The notes beneath the pieces were generated by a model that saw only the letters and a program-made list of their open reading frames with translations, was not told where the DNA came from and searched no databases. From assembly GCF_027942865.1 (NCBI RefSeq), contig NC_134509.1, positions 24,052,697 to 24,116,696 of the forward strand: 64,000 nucleotides of DNA, given 5' to 3'. How positions within the stretch are numbered: position 1 is the stretch's first letter; each line of letters starts with the position of its first letter. This DNA comes from Odontesthes bonariensis (lineage: Eukaryota; Chordata; Actinopteri; Atheriniformes; Atherinopsidae). Shown piece by piece: positions 45,901 to 57,659 of this stretch. The position numbers and the translations under genes were made by a program.

Positions 45901-48900
45901 ATGTCGCCCATGAAGTTGTGTGTTCCAGGTGAGTTCCTTAAATTTACAGTCTCTGGGATGTATCACAGCAGATTAAAGCCGTGCTGTAGGTATTCTGCTC
46001 ATTTTGTTGCGTGTGGTCGTCACCGTGTCGTTAAACCGTGTGGTTAAAACGCAGCGTTGACTCTTAAAAACGCTGTCACTGACACGCGTGGACTGGGCTT
46101 TTATTTCCAGTGCACTATATAATTCAGTCTAGTTTAAATCAGTGGCTACTTGCTTTAGCTCTGTATCAAACAGAAAATTGGCCTTAAAGTGTATCTTATT
46201 GCATAGTTTTATCGCATTTGCGCCGTTGTTTTGCTCTGCAGGGCTCCGAAACTGCCCTGCCCATCGCCTCGAGCAGGGTAGTACATTCTTGTGAAGTGAA
46301 CTTGAGTTTTGTCCCACCCACTGCGAATCCGCAGCTTTATATTGCGTGTACCAGTAGCAGAAAAGGTCAATCCAGTGTTTAAGTTACTTGGAAACATATC
46401 CAACAGTCTTTTGAAAGATCATGAAGGGTCGGTATTTTGTCACGTGAAATGGCTCAAAGTGCAAAAAAAATAAGTAAATCTCAAGAACTTGTAATCAAGC
46501 AAAGAGTAGTTTTGAACAAAAGTGTTATTAGAGGTTAATTATATGTGCCTGTTTTAATGTTGTATGTGTTCCGCCATCAAAAATACTCTGGTGTAGACAT
46601 GAGGTGGTCTGCTTTCCCATCCTGAACGTTAATGCATGTTTGGTGCTTCCTTTTCTGACCCATGTCTCCTCCTGTTTGTACTCAGGTGACAAACTATGCA
46701 GTGTAGAAGACTGTATTCCGGGCACAGGAGTGTATCTCCGACACGGCTACATATACTCTTCACTTGCAGGCTACGTGCTCAAGAAAAACGAGGGAGAGGA
46801 GGTGAGGGGCGTGGTGGTTGCAGGGAGGATAGAGGTGGAGAACGCCTCTGAAGCTGCTTGTAGGAGTGGCGGGGTGTTGCACAATGTTTGTGAGGGTGAC
46901 TGAGTCAAAGCAACAAAAGTGATTGCACCTCTGTGCATTATTGCTTTACAGTGATTGCATTGTTTTTAACTTAAACAATGAGGTATTTACTGTATAAATG
47001 TAGTTTATGAAAAACACCTCCCCCACATTTGGGACTATATGCAAGAAAAGTCGGTACACGTTTTGTTTTGTTTTTCTTTAATCTTTTCTTTAAATGTGAA
47101 TTTTGAGGCTTCTCTCAGCTGGAGGGGTTCCAAGGTGCTCCACCTTTCTTTTTTTTTTTTTATATTCCTCAAAGGTGTTCTGTTGCATTCAGGTTCGGTG
47201 ACATACTTAGCTGCCAAACCTTTGAAGACTAATAGTCATATTCTCAGCCAATTTTGCTGGCTTATATACATTTAATCTCCCCAGCACCATTTTATTTCAT
47301 GCAGCAACTAATCATGACGCTCCCGCCTCTGTGCTCCACTGTTGGGACTCTGGTGATCCAATGCATGCTAATGCCAAACATGGCGGATCCTATCTGATCC
47401 ACTCATTTATTTATTTTTTCAAATTGGCCCTGATCAGCATTTTTTATTTTTATTTTTTTCACAGCAGAGCGAAGCTACTTGGTATGTTTGGTGATAATGT
47501 GACATAAACTGATATCTTTTAATTGTTCAAGTTTCATTATCAGATTTTTTTCTTCTCAGTTAATTTTATTGTGTTGCTATGACGAACATGGAGATGGACA
47601 CAGCCCATCTTCCCCAAACTACTGAAGTTCTGATGTCCACTGATCAGTTATACCAATAACTTATGTCAGTGATCACATTTGTTTTCTTTTTTTTGTTGCA
47701 CTGACTTTCTACTTTAGTTGTATTTTCACTAGTCTTTGTAAAGTACACGTACGAGAAAACTTAGAAATTATGCAATTCTGAGATGAGGTACAACTTTGAA
47801 TAATTTGACCTTTAAGTGATATTGCACAGGGTGGCTCTCACCTTTGATGGTTTGTTCGGTGCTTTTATTCAAATGTGCGCATTACTGACTTTCTTTCTGA
47901 TATAACAGAACATTTTGTTTGGTGACCTGTCTGCACATTTGTGCATTTATTTTTATTTCTTTTGTAGTTACCTGTGATCTCAGTGGTGCGTGAAACAGAA
48001 GCGCAGTTACTACCTGATGTCGGAGCAATAGTCACCTGTAAGGTATGTAACTTCTTCTGTAACGAGAGGTTTTAATGAACTGATTGTACACTGTTTACAT
48101 TCGGATCTAAAGTGGGTTTGTCTTTTTTTTTCTTTTTTTAATTTGACAGGTGACCAGCATCAACCCCAGGTTTGCCAAAGTCCACATCCTTTATGTCGGC
48201 TCCACGCCGCTGAAGGACCGCTTCAGAGGGACTATAAGGTAACCCCAGAATCTGCCTCCACAGTGTGAAGCAGGTTATTTTACTCTGTTTCCTAAACGTG
48301 AGCTCACTTTCTCTGTTTTGGCAGAAAAGAAGACGTACGCGCAACAGAGAAAGACAAGGTGGGTTAGAATTGATGTGTCCACTCGGATCATTCAGTGGTT
48401 TTCTCTACACATCCTGTTCACTCACGGAATCAAGAAGACACCCAAATATGAACAGTTTTTCTAATCTTTGCAGGTGGAGACGTACAAAAGCTTCAGACCT
48501 GGTGACATTGTCTTGGCAAAAGTTGTATCCTTCACCTGACTTTGAGTCAGACACGTGGGAAGCATTCACAACAAGTGGTTTTTTTGGGGGTTTTTTTGAA
48601 AGGATGTGCAGATTACAGGTGTGACAATCAGCACGTTTGGCACCGTTTCCACTAAATTAGTCGTGTGTGCTCTTTCCTGGTCTAATCTATCTGAAAAATA
48701 GATATTTTTTAAGATCTGTTTTGATTATATTTACACAGAATTAGTTTATCAGAACCTTGACCTGTGGTGTCAGATTTCTCTCGGGGATGTTCAGTCTAAC
48801 TACCTTTTGACAACGGCAGAGAATGAACTGGGAGTGGTGGTGGCACACAGTGAAGCAGGTAAGTCGCACTTCCAGATGTTTTTCTGTAAGGCTGCACAGG

Positions 48901-51007
48901 TTGATAGTATCCTGAATGAACACAAGGTGGTGCAAAAGGGTGGAGAATTTATCCATAGGATTTTTTTTTTAAGTTTGTTGACACTTGATCACAAATCATT
49001 GGCATAGTAAGTCTCACTAATTATTCTTCTAATACCATAATCTGTCATAAATATCAGTTTGTTCAAGCCTTTGATTTCTGATCATATCCTCCAAAGTTGA
49101 CCATCAGCTCTACTTTGAATTTTATCCTTGTGCTCATCAGCAAATAGTCATATGAAAAAAAGAAAGAAGACCCTCATTCAGTTTTTAGGTTCTAAGTGTC
49201 ATGACATAAAAAAAAAAGTCACCATGTCCTCACTTGGTTTTAAATTGAGGTAAATACAACCTAAGGGCTGAATGCGGCAGAGCAGCAAACTGACAAAACC
49301 TCTGCTTTTATAGCTGTGATAACACTGGATGATGATCATTTAATAAATACACGACACGTGGCAGCTGCTTATCCTCTTTGATCAGGTGGAGGCATACAGG
49401 GTGAACTTAGCTTCTCACACTCCGTTTCTGCAACCTTTCTTGGCTTTTGTTGAATAAATACTGACATGGTACAACAGCTTCTGTATAATACATTACATTA
49501 CATTACATTATGGTCATTTTTCAGACGCTTTTATCCAAAGCGACTTACAATAAGTGTGTTCCACATCGGTAGGCAAAAGAACTTCAGGTCACAAGAAATC
49601 ACAAGTGCATTTCCTTCCAAAACCAAACCGCAAAGAGCAAAACTAGTGCTAGGGTAAGTGTGGTAAGTTAGGTACCTAGACAAATGGGAAGACAATTTAG
49701 AAAACAAATAACTGCGTAAGGAGCTAGGACAAAACAGGCGATGTCCTAAGAGGGCGGATCAGGGTAGTGTTTCCTGAAGAGATGGGTTTTCAGCCTGCGG
49801 CGAAAGATGGGCAGCGACTCAGCTGTCCTGATATCAGTCGGGAGATCGTTCCACCATCGGGGTGCCAGAACAGAGAAAAGCCGTGACCATGTCGAACGTG
49901 CGCAGGGACCCCTGAGTGAGGGGGCAGCCAGGCGCCTGGAGGCCGCAGAGCGAAGTGGTCGGACGGGGGTGTAGGGCTTGACCATAGCCTGGAGGTATAA
50001 AGGAGCTGTTCCTTCCACTGCCCTGTAGGCCAGCACCAGAGTCTTAAACTGGATGCAAGCAGCTACAGGGAGCCAGTGTAGAGAGCAGAGAAGGGGAATC
50101 GTGTGGGAGAACTCGCGGTCCGAGTTAACGTCACCACGGAGTCATCCATGGTGATGGCCAGATCTCGGAACGGGCAGCCCTTCCCTGGGAGAAACACCAG
50201 CTCAGTCTTGTCCAGGTTGAGCTTAAGGTGGTGCATCGACATCCACCCCGAGATGTCTGCCAGGCACGCAGCAATGTGTGCCTGGCAGACATCCTCCTCA
50301 GACAGCAATGCGTGCCTGGCAGCAATGCGTGCCTCCATTTGGGTGTCAAAAGGGGGAAAAGACAGAATCAGCTGGGTGTCATCTGCATAGCAGTGGTAGG
50401 AAAAGTTATGGGAGTGGATGACAGAACCAAGAGTAATTAGAAGGTAAATCAAGTAAATTAATTCACGTTGGGCGAAATATTTCGATTGGCGACGCTAGCA
50501 TGTATGTATTACGCGCAACCAAGCAGTGGTCAGTGCTGTGAGATTCGGACTATGCCTGGGTCGCCAGGAAAACGCTCCCACACACTTATTTATGTCTCGG
50601 GAATGCGGGGATACACTTAATTTGGCCTGGGGGTGGCATATCCCTTTAAAACCTTGAGTTGGAAGAGGATCTACTTTCACACTGAACCATGCTGAACTGT
50701 AGTGGTAAACATGATGTCATCATCAATATGCGCCTGCCAATTTTAGCATTTATCTGAAAATCCTGTTGTACCTACCGAACTGCTAACAGGGCTGCTAAAC
50801 AGGTCTTTTTTTTTTTTTTAATTTTCCATTGTATTGTTGGTAAAATAGTTTCAATAAAGATCACATCTTAACAAATAACTCATATTTTTTTGTGAACCAG
50901 ATGCCCAGATGGTTCCCATCAGCTGGTGTGAAATGCAGTGCCCACGGACTCACGCCAAAGAGTTCCGCAAAGTGGCGCGAGTGCAGCCAGAGTATCTAGA
51001 AGCATGA
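45901..51007 (+). CDS. exosc1: exosc1 (exosome component CSL4), eight exons
   Basis: CSL4 is one of three cap subunits of the nuclear and cytoplasmic RNA exosome. Exons are 45901-45928, 46686-46801, 47968-48042, 48150-48238, 48325-48358, 48474-48524, 48774-48858 and 50901-51007. The sum is 585 bases, 194 residues (human has 195), and all phases fit. The N-terminal domain reads CVPGDKLCSVEDCIPGTG and YLRHGYIYSSLAG. The central S1 RNA-binding fold includes GAIVTCKVTSINPRFAKVHI. The C-terminal part ends EFRKVARVQPEYLEA. The start chosen, MSPMKLCVPG, aligns with the human start MAPPVRYCIPG. An in-frame ATG 38 codons upstream (45787) with no stop between has a better start context. Exon 5 is only 34 bases. 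Intron 7 hosts an L2 LINE and a dispersed repeat. The gene is convergent with knop1. Confidence 0.96.
49488..50432 (-). mobile_element. L2-type LINE, 5'-truncated
   Basis: On the minus strand the reverse-transcriptase motif CYADDTQLILSFPP is followed by GWMSMHHLKLNLDKTELVF and, in another frame, the C-terminal PRWWNDLPTDIRTAESLPIF. The 3' end shows the characteristic TTGTAAGTCGCTTTGGATAA sequence and a (TAATG)n tail at 49488-49510. At least one frame change and a small duplication (AATGCGTGCCTGGCAGC repeated near 50310) disable it. It sits antisense in exosc1 intron 7 and abuts dispersed repeat B. Confidence 0.88.
50433..50649 (-). repeat. Dispersed repeat, copy B
   Basis: Inverted near-identical copy of 37110-37336, ending CCCTTTAA at 50649. 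It abuts the L2 copy exactly where the match to copy A stops, so one of the two truncated the other. Confidence 0.88.
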
Positions 51008-52790
51008 GAGCCTTGGAACTTCTCCCATCCCCATCAAGTAGCCTCCCAGCTTTTTCAGATGTTTTCTGGGTGACATGATTCACCGGCTACTTCTGTCGTC
51101 ATGTCTTCTAAGTTTCCCTCTGCACAATTCCTCAGCTTTCGTTGTGCTGGTTGAAAACAAAGAGACCAAACTGCAAACATTTTTAGGCTATATATTTCAT
51201 TATGTTGCAGCATTTTCTAAAACAAAATTCCACAGACCAGCAACATCGGTGTTAAAGGTTGCCTTTAGAACTCTTGATCATAACCGAGTCAGTTGTCTTG
51301 CAGATGCCAAAATATCAGAAATATTCAAAATGTCCACGTAGGGAAGAAAGAGTTCTTTCACAGAGCCAGGATTCAGTGTTTTTTTTAGTTCTTGTGGCAT
51401 CGAGGAATACGGCAGAACATCAGGTTGCTTGAATGATGAAGGGACGTTCAGCTCATCCAGGGCTCCCAACTCAGATGTTTTTGTGAGTTATTTTTCTTCC
51501 TGTTGGAAGTTGAATTGGTTTGGTGGAGAGAAACAAAACATTTAAGCCAAATATCAAGTTGCAGCCACTTTTACACAAAGAGGCTCAGATTTAGTTTCTG
51601 TGCACCTGTCTTTCAGCTCATGGAGACAGATCTGCCTGTCAGTGTGGCTGTAACTTTCTTTAAAAAAATGGTAGTCTCTACCTACACGTTTGCCCAGGCT
51701 GAGTTAGAAAAAAAAATCTCCCCAAATCCAGATCAACACCTGAGGTTATTGCTTCTTCGTGGGGCACTGCTGCTCCTCAGGTCAAATATCCATGCAAATC
51801 TGTCCGTAGGTTTTTGATGAATTGTGCTGAAAGACAAACTGAACCACAGACCTTTATTAATTATTTAAGGTTTCCTCCATTAGAAAGCAAAATTAGCAAG
51901 ATAGAAAAAAAAATGTAGGTGCATTTAGCCTTGAAGCAGTTGGTGCGGATGTTTAAAGTAATGGCTCAGGATCTCAAATCCAAAAATGAACATTAAGTAT
52001 TTTGTATTTGGAGAAAACTGCACAGGGTCAATGACTGATTTGACCAGAAATGCAGCAGATGGAACACTGTGTTTTTCTTCATAAAGTCATGTGTGCAGCT
52101 GATCTGTTTTGTTGGGCCTTCTGCTTGAAGCCCATTTAAAAGTGATTCACATGAAAGACATTTTTCAATCTCCTACGGCTCATAGGAGAGCAGTATTAGA
52201 GCCCAGTACTGAATCAGATTTCATCGCAGCTACTGTGCACGGAATATTGAAGTACAACATATGATAGTCAAATACTTACTTTCCAGCACATTATCAGAAC
52301 AAAGTGTTTATGAGCCAATAGCTGGTAAGTTACATTGCATGTCTTTGGTAAAGTGAATGTTTACTTTTCTTACTCCTCTCTTTAATGGAAATGTGCAAGA
52401 ATGAAATTAAATGACTATCAACACATTAAAGTTTCCTCTTTGTTTGAATAACTAATTACCGCTTCTCCACTGGTTACCTCGACTATGGGTAAGTTGCAGT
52501 TTACATTGTGTGGAGGGAGTTTTCAGGCTCATTTCATATTCCAAAGATTTTTCCCTCTTATTTGTAATTATTATTTTTTTTTTTTGTAGGAAGGAAAACT
52601 AAAGTTTCTTTTTGTGAATAAAAAACACGGGACCAGAATATCTTTGTCAAGCTTCTCCAGCCGTAGACAGTTTAAAGTAAATTATATACAAATGGAGGTT
52701 TTTTTTTCTTTTTACAGGGGAAAATTAAAGTTAAAACAAGGTACAAAAATAGGCAAAACGTTTCTACAAACATTTCACGTATCCCAAAAA
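51008..52790. other. Convergent 3' flanks of exosc1 and knop1
   Basis: The stretch is likely 3' UTR of exosc1; AATAAA at 52616-52621 or ATTAAA near 52405 could end it. No exon or repeat family is recognised. Confidence 0.45.
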
Positions 52791-55700
52791 TCAATCATCA
52801 AAGCGGACTGATCGACACACACTGGCATCGATAGAGAACTTCTTATTGGATGGTGCTGCAAACCCAAGTCCCGCCCCTCTGTTACTGAAGTCCATTCTGC
52901 GCGAGTGTGCTCGCTCAAACTCTCCCAGAAGACCTTGCTTCAGCTGCTGCTGTGCATTCTTCCCCATTGCCATATTGCCTCCTCCGGTGCTTGCATCAGC
53001 TGGTTGAAAACCCTTTTTGAAGCCGCCCATCAACCGTAGGAACTTTTTCTGCTGTTCGGAGTTGTCAAATTGAGCAGTACTCCACTGGCCCAAACCCTGT
53101 CACACAAAAATGGGGGAGAAATACTCAAAATTAGGCACAGTTCAAAATTCTGTATATGATGTAAACTTCCTTTGGCCTGTGTTACAAAATATCACACAAG
53201 CAGCAACCTACATGAAATATTGTTTAAACTGACCACTGGAAAAGAGCATCACGAGTGTTACCGACACCTACGCAGTGATGTCTAGCTACGCAAATCTGAT
53301 GTGAACATTTAGAAGGCAACAGTGTAAAAAGTCTAAAATGTTCATTCAAATTAAAAATGTCGTTTGGGTTGGAGTGCTTCCTGGATTCCGGTTGGAGTTG
53401 TTAAAGATGCTCTATGGATGTGCAAAGAATAGACGTTCACGTAAAAAAATTCAAATAAAATGCTTTATTTTCATGGCAAACGATGAGGTGTGTTGTGCCA
53501 GTCAAGCTCTGCACAATTACTTTTATAATGACTAATAACTTGGCCAAATGATTATCCATTTTGGTGTTAAAGTATTTGACATATTTAAACCAAAAAAGGC
53601 ACCAATACAGACCGTAGGTTTGGCTGTTTTCTCAGGTTGAGAAGCCTCGTCGACCTCCATCTGTAAAGCCTGTCTTCTTTCCTATGACAAACACACAGAC
53701 CAATTCATGAGAAATCGTGCGTGTGTTTTAAATTCTTCTGTTAGGGAAACTTAAGTGATGCCACTTTTGTGTCTTTTCATAACATATTAGACACAAACCC
53801 TTTAGCTGATTAAAAAAAAAAAAAAACTTAAACTAAACTACTGGCCTTTAACGTGTTAATATCAACTCAATTTTATTTACCATTTCTTACAAATCTATTC
53901 AATAATTTAACATGTTCTCTGAGAGTATAGATCTCAGCTTGATTGACTCCTTTAACTCATTAGTTACTACAGAACACAAAAGACAGTGAACCGAGGCATC
54001 CTTTCACATCCAACTCATTTGGTTCAGACTAAGTTTTCAGCTTGATCCAGACAAAAACTTCATACATGAAACCTCTTCTGCGACATATTTTGGACCACAC
54101 AATCAAATCTTGAGCCAGTGAAAACACAACTTTTTGTTAGGATGGAACTGAAGGATGGTCTGGTTTCAACGTTCAGTCCAACTACAGGAAGTCACAGCCA
54201 CATGTGGTCAGCGCCAAACAAAAACACAAGTGGTATCAATGTGTTTATTTCCCGATGAGTTGAATTTATGCTAAAAACAAACAAACAAAAACACATTTCA
54301 AAGGTGGAGAGGGGTCGGTTTACCTGGTTTATGGTGATCTCATTGGTGTTTCCACTCTTCTCCGACAGGAAAACTACATCCACTTGGGGAAACTCCTACA
54401 ACACAAACCAAGTTCACCAACCATGCTACGAAATTAAATTATAAACATGTGACGTCACTCACCTGTTGGTCCTCCGGCTCGACTTTGATTTTTTTCTTCT
54501 TCTTTGCATCAGCGTCGAGCGTCTGCTTTACCTTTAAAGAGCTCTTTTTCTGTCTTTTTTTCTTGCTTTGCACCTCAACCTCCTCACAGCTTACAAACAC
54601 CTCTTCCTCCCCCCCCTCTTTTTGCTGCTTCTTCTTCTTCTTCTTCTTTGGCTCAGTCTCTTCAATGTGAACTTCCTCCACAGAGGCTTTTCTACCTTCC
54701 TTTTTGTTTATCCTTTTTTTCCTCTCCTCTGCCTTTCCTTCGTCTGTGACAGTCTCACTCTTTGTGAATTTATCTTTTTTAACGTTGAGAATTTTGTCGC
54801 CTTGCACCTCTCTCTTCTTCTTGCCCTTTATCTCAGTTACCTCAAGCCCATTCTCACATTCTTCGGATTTGGCTTCTTTCTTTGTCTTCTTTTTCAGTTT
54901 TACTTTCTCAGTTTTAGTCTCTGATATTTCTAACTTTAATCCATTTTCTGCTACGTTAGTTTTCTTTTCTGATTCTTCATCTGTAGGAGGGCTTTCCTTT
55001 TTTTTCTTTTTCTTTTCTTTAACATGCTCAGTCTGCTCCAGGCTTACAACTGAAATACTCTTTTTTACTTTGACTTTCTTTGCTATTTGCTGTTCCTCCT
55101 CTTCTTTCTTTATATTTTCAGGTTTGCTCTGAACCGACTTATTCTTTGTTTTCTTCTCTTTCTGTTTCTTTTCCACTGACGTCTGCACCATCTCTGCTTG
55201 ATTTTCACTGTCATCCAGCTGCTTCTTCTTCTTTTTAATCACTCTTTTGTCTTCTTCATCCACAACATGACCATTGGTCTCAGTCAAGGAGTTACTGTCA
55301 ATTTTCCTCTTCTTTTTCTTCTTCTTTTTCCCATCCTTCTCACCACTTCCATCCAAACACTCCTCTTTTACAGCTTCATTGTCAATCTGTTTACCTTTCT
55401 TCTCCTTTTTCACATACGTTTGGCTCCCATCTTCCCCGGTATAGTTTGTATTTTCAGGTAGAGACACTTTTCCTTTCTTGGGCTTCCGCTCCTTCTTTAC
55501 AAGCTTGTCCTCACCTTTTTCCTCCTCCATCTTTGTTTTCACTGGCCTCTCTACAGCCACAGATTTCTGGGTTATCTTGGAAAAAAAAAAAAAAAAAAAT
55601 GATAGTTATAATTTTAGACAAAAACAACAACATTAAAGTGTAAAAATATATATTTTTTTTATGTGTAAACGTGCCGGTGAACTAACAGTAACACACACTA

Positions 55701-55979
55701 ACCAAAGCTTTGTCTGGTAGCGGCTGGGATTCCTGATCTATTTGTCTTTGCAGGGCCAATCGCTTCACCTGCAGCAAACCAAGCAAAATTGAGCCAATTA
55801 TTTTATTATGAAAACACTGGAATAATTACATGCAATGCATTCATGTAACATATGATAAATGGTTTCATTCAATTTCATTGCAGTTTACGTTAACATGCTC
55901 ACTGATCGGTATGAACCATGAATTGATATTAAAAAAAAACTTCTACAGTATGTTAGAGGAGACAGAGAAAATGTTACAA

Positions 55980-56059
<80 letters not shown>

Positions 56060-56823
56060 GACAGCTCATCAATCTACAAGAATATCTACTAATGATGAAC
56101 ATTTAGGACTCTTTCTGCTCTCTCTGGTAGGGGCATCCTGCAAATATCACATCATGACAACAGCCTCTCCTGGGAAAAAAAGTGAAAAAGATGCGCACAT
56201 ATATCAATGGTGATGTATAAGAACATGGTGGTGGGAGCAACATGCTTTGGGGTTGCTTTGCCACTTCAGTGCATGGACGCTTTGCAATCACTGAGGGGCC
56301 AACGAATGCAGAGTTGGCCATATTAGAGGAACGGGACATGAGCCAAAGCTTTGGAGAGGATTTTTTAAACCTGCACTTCCAGTGACCACTGTGTGCTTTG
56401 TGGGTTACTGGTTTAGTATGACCGAGACTGTCAAGGCTTTGTTTAAGAGTTCCCAAATGTTTTCTTGCGTCTCTGCACACTCCATGTAAACATTCTCTGC
56501 TAAAATGAGACTTTGCCAGGTATTCTTCCACCACAATACTCAAATGCACTAAATTTAGCTATGAAAAATTCAGTCAGACTTGTTTTATAGCAATTATCTG
56601 GCTTGTGGCATTCAACCTATGCAACATCAATCCTGGATTATTATATTCCCAGGGAATATAATAATCAATAAGGGAATAATTCCCTTATTGTTTTCACTAA
56701 GCAAGATAAAATTATCATGAATGAGTATCTGGTAGAATGATACATCACCTGGTCAATTTTAATCTCAATCGACTTGGTTACGGACTTCTCAGAAACAAAA
56801 ATTACGTCCTCATCGGAATCCGT
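52791..56823 (-). CDS. knop1: knop1 (lysine-rich nucleolar protein 1), six coding exons; start unresolved
   Basis: KNOP1 (C16orf88/TSG118) is a basic nucleolar protein that interacts with ZNF106 in mammals. Exons, all phase 0: 56823-56749, 55768-55703, 55575-54463 (371 codons), 54395-54324, 53681-53613 and 53096-52791, giving 566 residues. The long exon is dominated by lysine runs (KKKKKKKR, KKKKKQ) alternating with acidic stretches. The last exon holds the conserved domain GLGQWSTAQF, FLRLMGGFKKGF, NMAMGKNAQQQL and SRRMDFSNRGAGLGF, ending SVRFDD, which identifies the family. Two exon pairs are alike: DVIFVSEKS...IDQ plus KRLALQRQIDQESQP, and DVVFLSEKS...INQ plus RRQALQMEVDEASQP. No in-frame ATG precedes the first exon in its exon or the visible upstream exon candidate; the first in-frame ATG is at KTKMEEEK in the long exon. 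A start in an unseen upstream exon is likely. Confidence 0.9.
55984..56059. repeat. Compound (AT)n-(CATA)n-(CA)n microsatellite
   Basis: About 42 bases of AT pass through CATA units into a (CA)10 run, in the first listed intron of knop1. Confidence 0.95.
56200..56300 (+). mobile_element. Tc1-like scrap
   Basis: GAACATGGTGGTGGGAGCAA and the following ATGCTTTGGGGTTGCTTT match the [13 protein letters not shown]-coding region of Tc1-type transposases, with no frame left. It lies in a knop1 intron. Confidence 0.5.
56636..56690. repeat. Two back-to-back palindromes
   Basis: Palindrome one (56636-56666) has 15-base perfect arms around one base. Palindrome two (56666-56690) has 11-base perfect arms around three bases. 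They share the base at 56666 and similar words (AGGGAATA/AATAAT). They lie 59 bases downstream of a knop1 exon, in its intron. Confidence 0.92.
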
Positions 56824-57330
56824 CTGAAACACATTAAACAAATGGGCATGTTTTCAGTCCAGCACGTTCATACTTCTTAACGTTATAGTCGTTTGAAAAC
56901 AGAGTTACAAACTTTCTTTAACCCCAGGTGTTAGGTCGAGACACCAAGATTAAATGACAGGATAACATGTAAGAGAAAATACAGAGATAAATGAACAATA
57001 GTACCTTAAATACAGAATAAACTGACCAGGTCATTCATGAGATAGCTCTAACGAACGAGCTATGCTAGCTAGCCAACAGCACCTAAAACCCGTAAACTAT
57101 TAAGACATAAATAAGCCAGTTAGTCTGGAAGTCGAGCTATAAGCATAAATGCATATCGTGCTACCAACTACTAACTTAAGGGCGATTTACTTACTTTGCA
57201 GACTTTGATAATTCACGTGGGATAGGAGTTTACGCTCCTGACCCGGAAGTTATTTTCCCCTCTTCCTGTTAGCGACGAGACGGGCGTCCGTGGAAACAGC
57301 TTATATTTGTAATGCCATTTTTTCCACTGT
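56824..57330 (-). promoter_or_regulatory. knop1: knop1 upstream exon candidate and promoter
   Basis: A minus-strand exon ending at the donor GTAAGT (about 57195) is preceded by a CpG-bearing tract with ACCCGGAAGT-like ETS sites (near 57240) and GCGACGAGACGGGCGTCCG (near 57270), typical of a TATA-less housekeeping promoter. The exon has no ATG in frame with the first coding exon. Confidence 0.45.
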
Positions 57331-57394
57331 TCGTTTAATTTAATTTTTATTTAGCAACAGACTGCGTCCGTTTTAAAAAAAAAAACTCCTAAAA

Positions 57395-57399
<5 letters not shown>

Positions 57400-57459
<60 letters not shown>
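57400..57459. repeat. (AT)n-(CA)n microsatellite
   Basis: Forty-eight bases of alternating AT followed by a short CA run; a TTTATTTAAAAGCGCTTTTC repeat core follows it. Confidence 0.93.
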
Positions 57460-57603
57460 TTTTATTTAAAAGCGCTTTTCTAAGACACTTTACATAAAAA
57501 CAACATAAAATCAGCAAAACAATATAAAATAGTACACTAAAAACACATTAGACTGAGGTTAAACATTAAAAGCAATTTTAAAAAGGTGTTTTTTGAGTAA
57601 AAA

Positions 57604-57652
57604 ACAACTCAAGTATATACAGTATATAAATATATATATGTACTTGAGTTGT
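57604..57652. repeat. Hairpin with 12-base arms
   Basis: ACAACTCAAGTA (57604-57615) is perfectly inverted at 57641-57652 around a TA-rich loop that also pairs partly. Possibly a MITE relic. Confidence 0.85.
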
Positions 57653-57659
57653 TTAGAAG

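Noticed and set aside
54449-55461. Plus-strand open frames rich in F, L and S opposite knop1
   Set aside because: They are the complement of the lysine-rich exon (AAG read as CTT); no independent evidence of coding.
55860-56213. 127-codon frame reading through the (TA)n-(CA)n repeat
   Set aside because: Translation of a microsatellite inside a knop1 intron.
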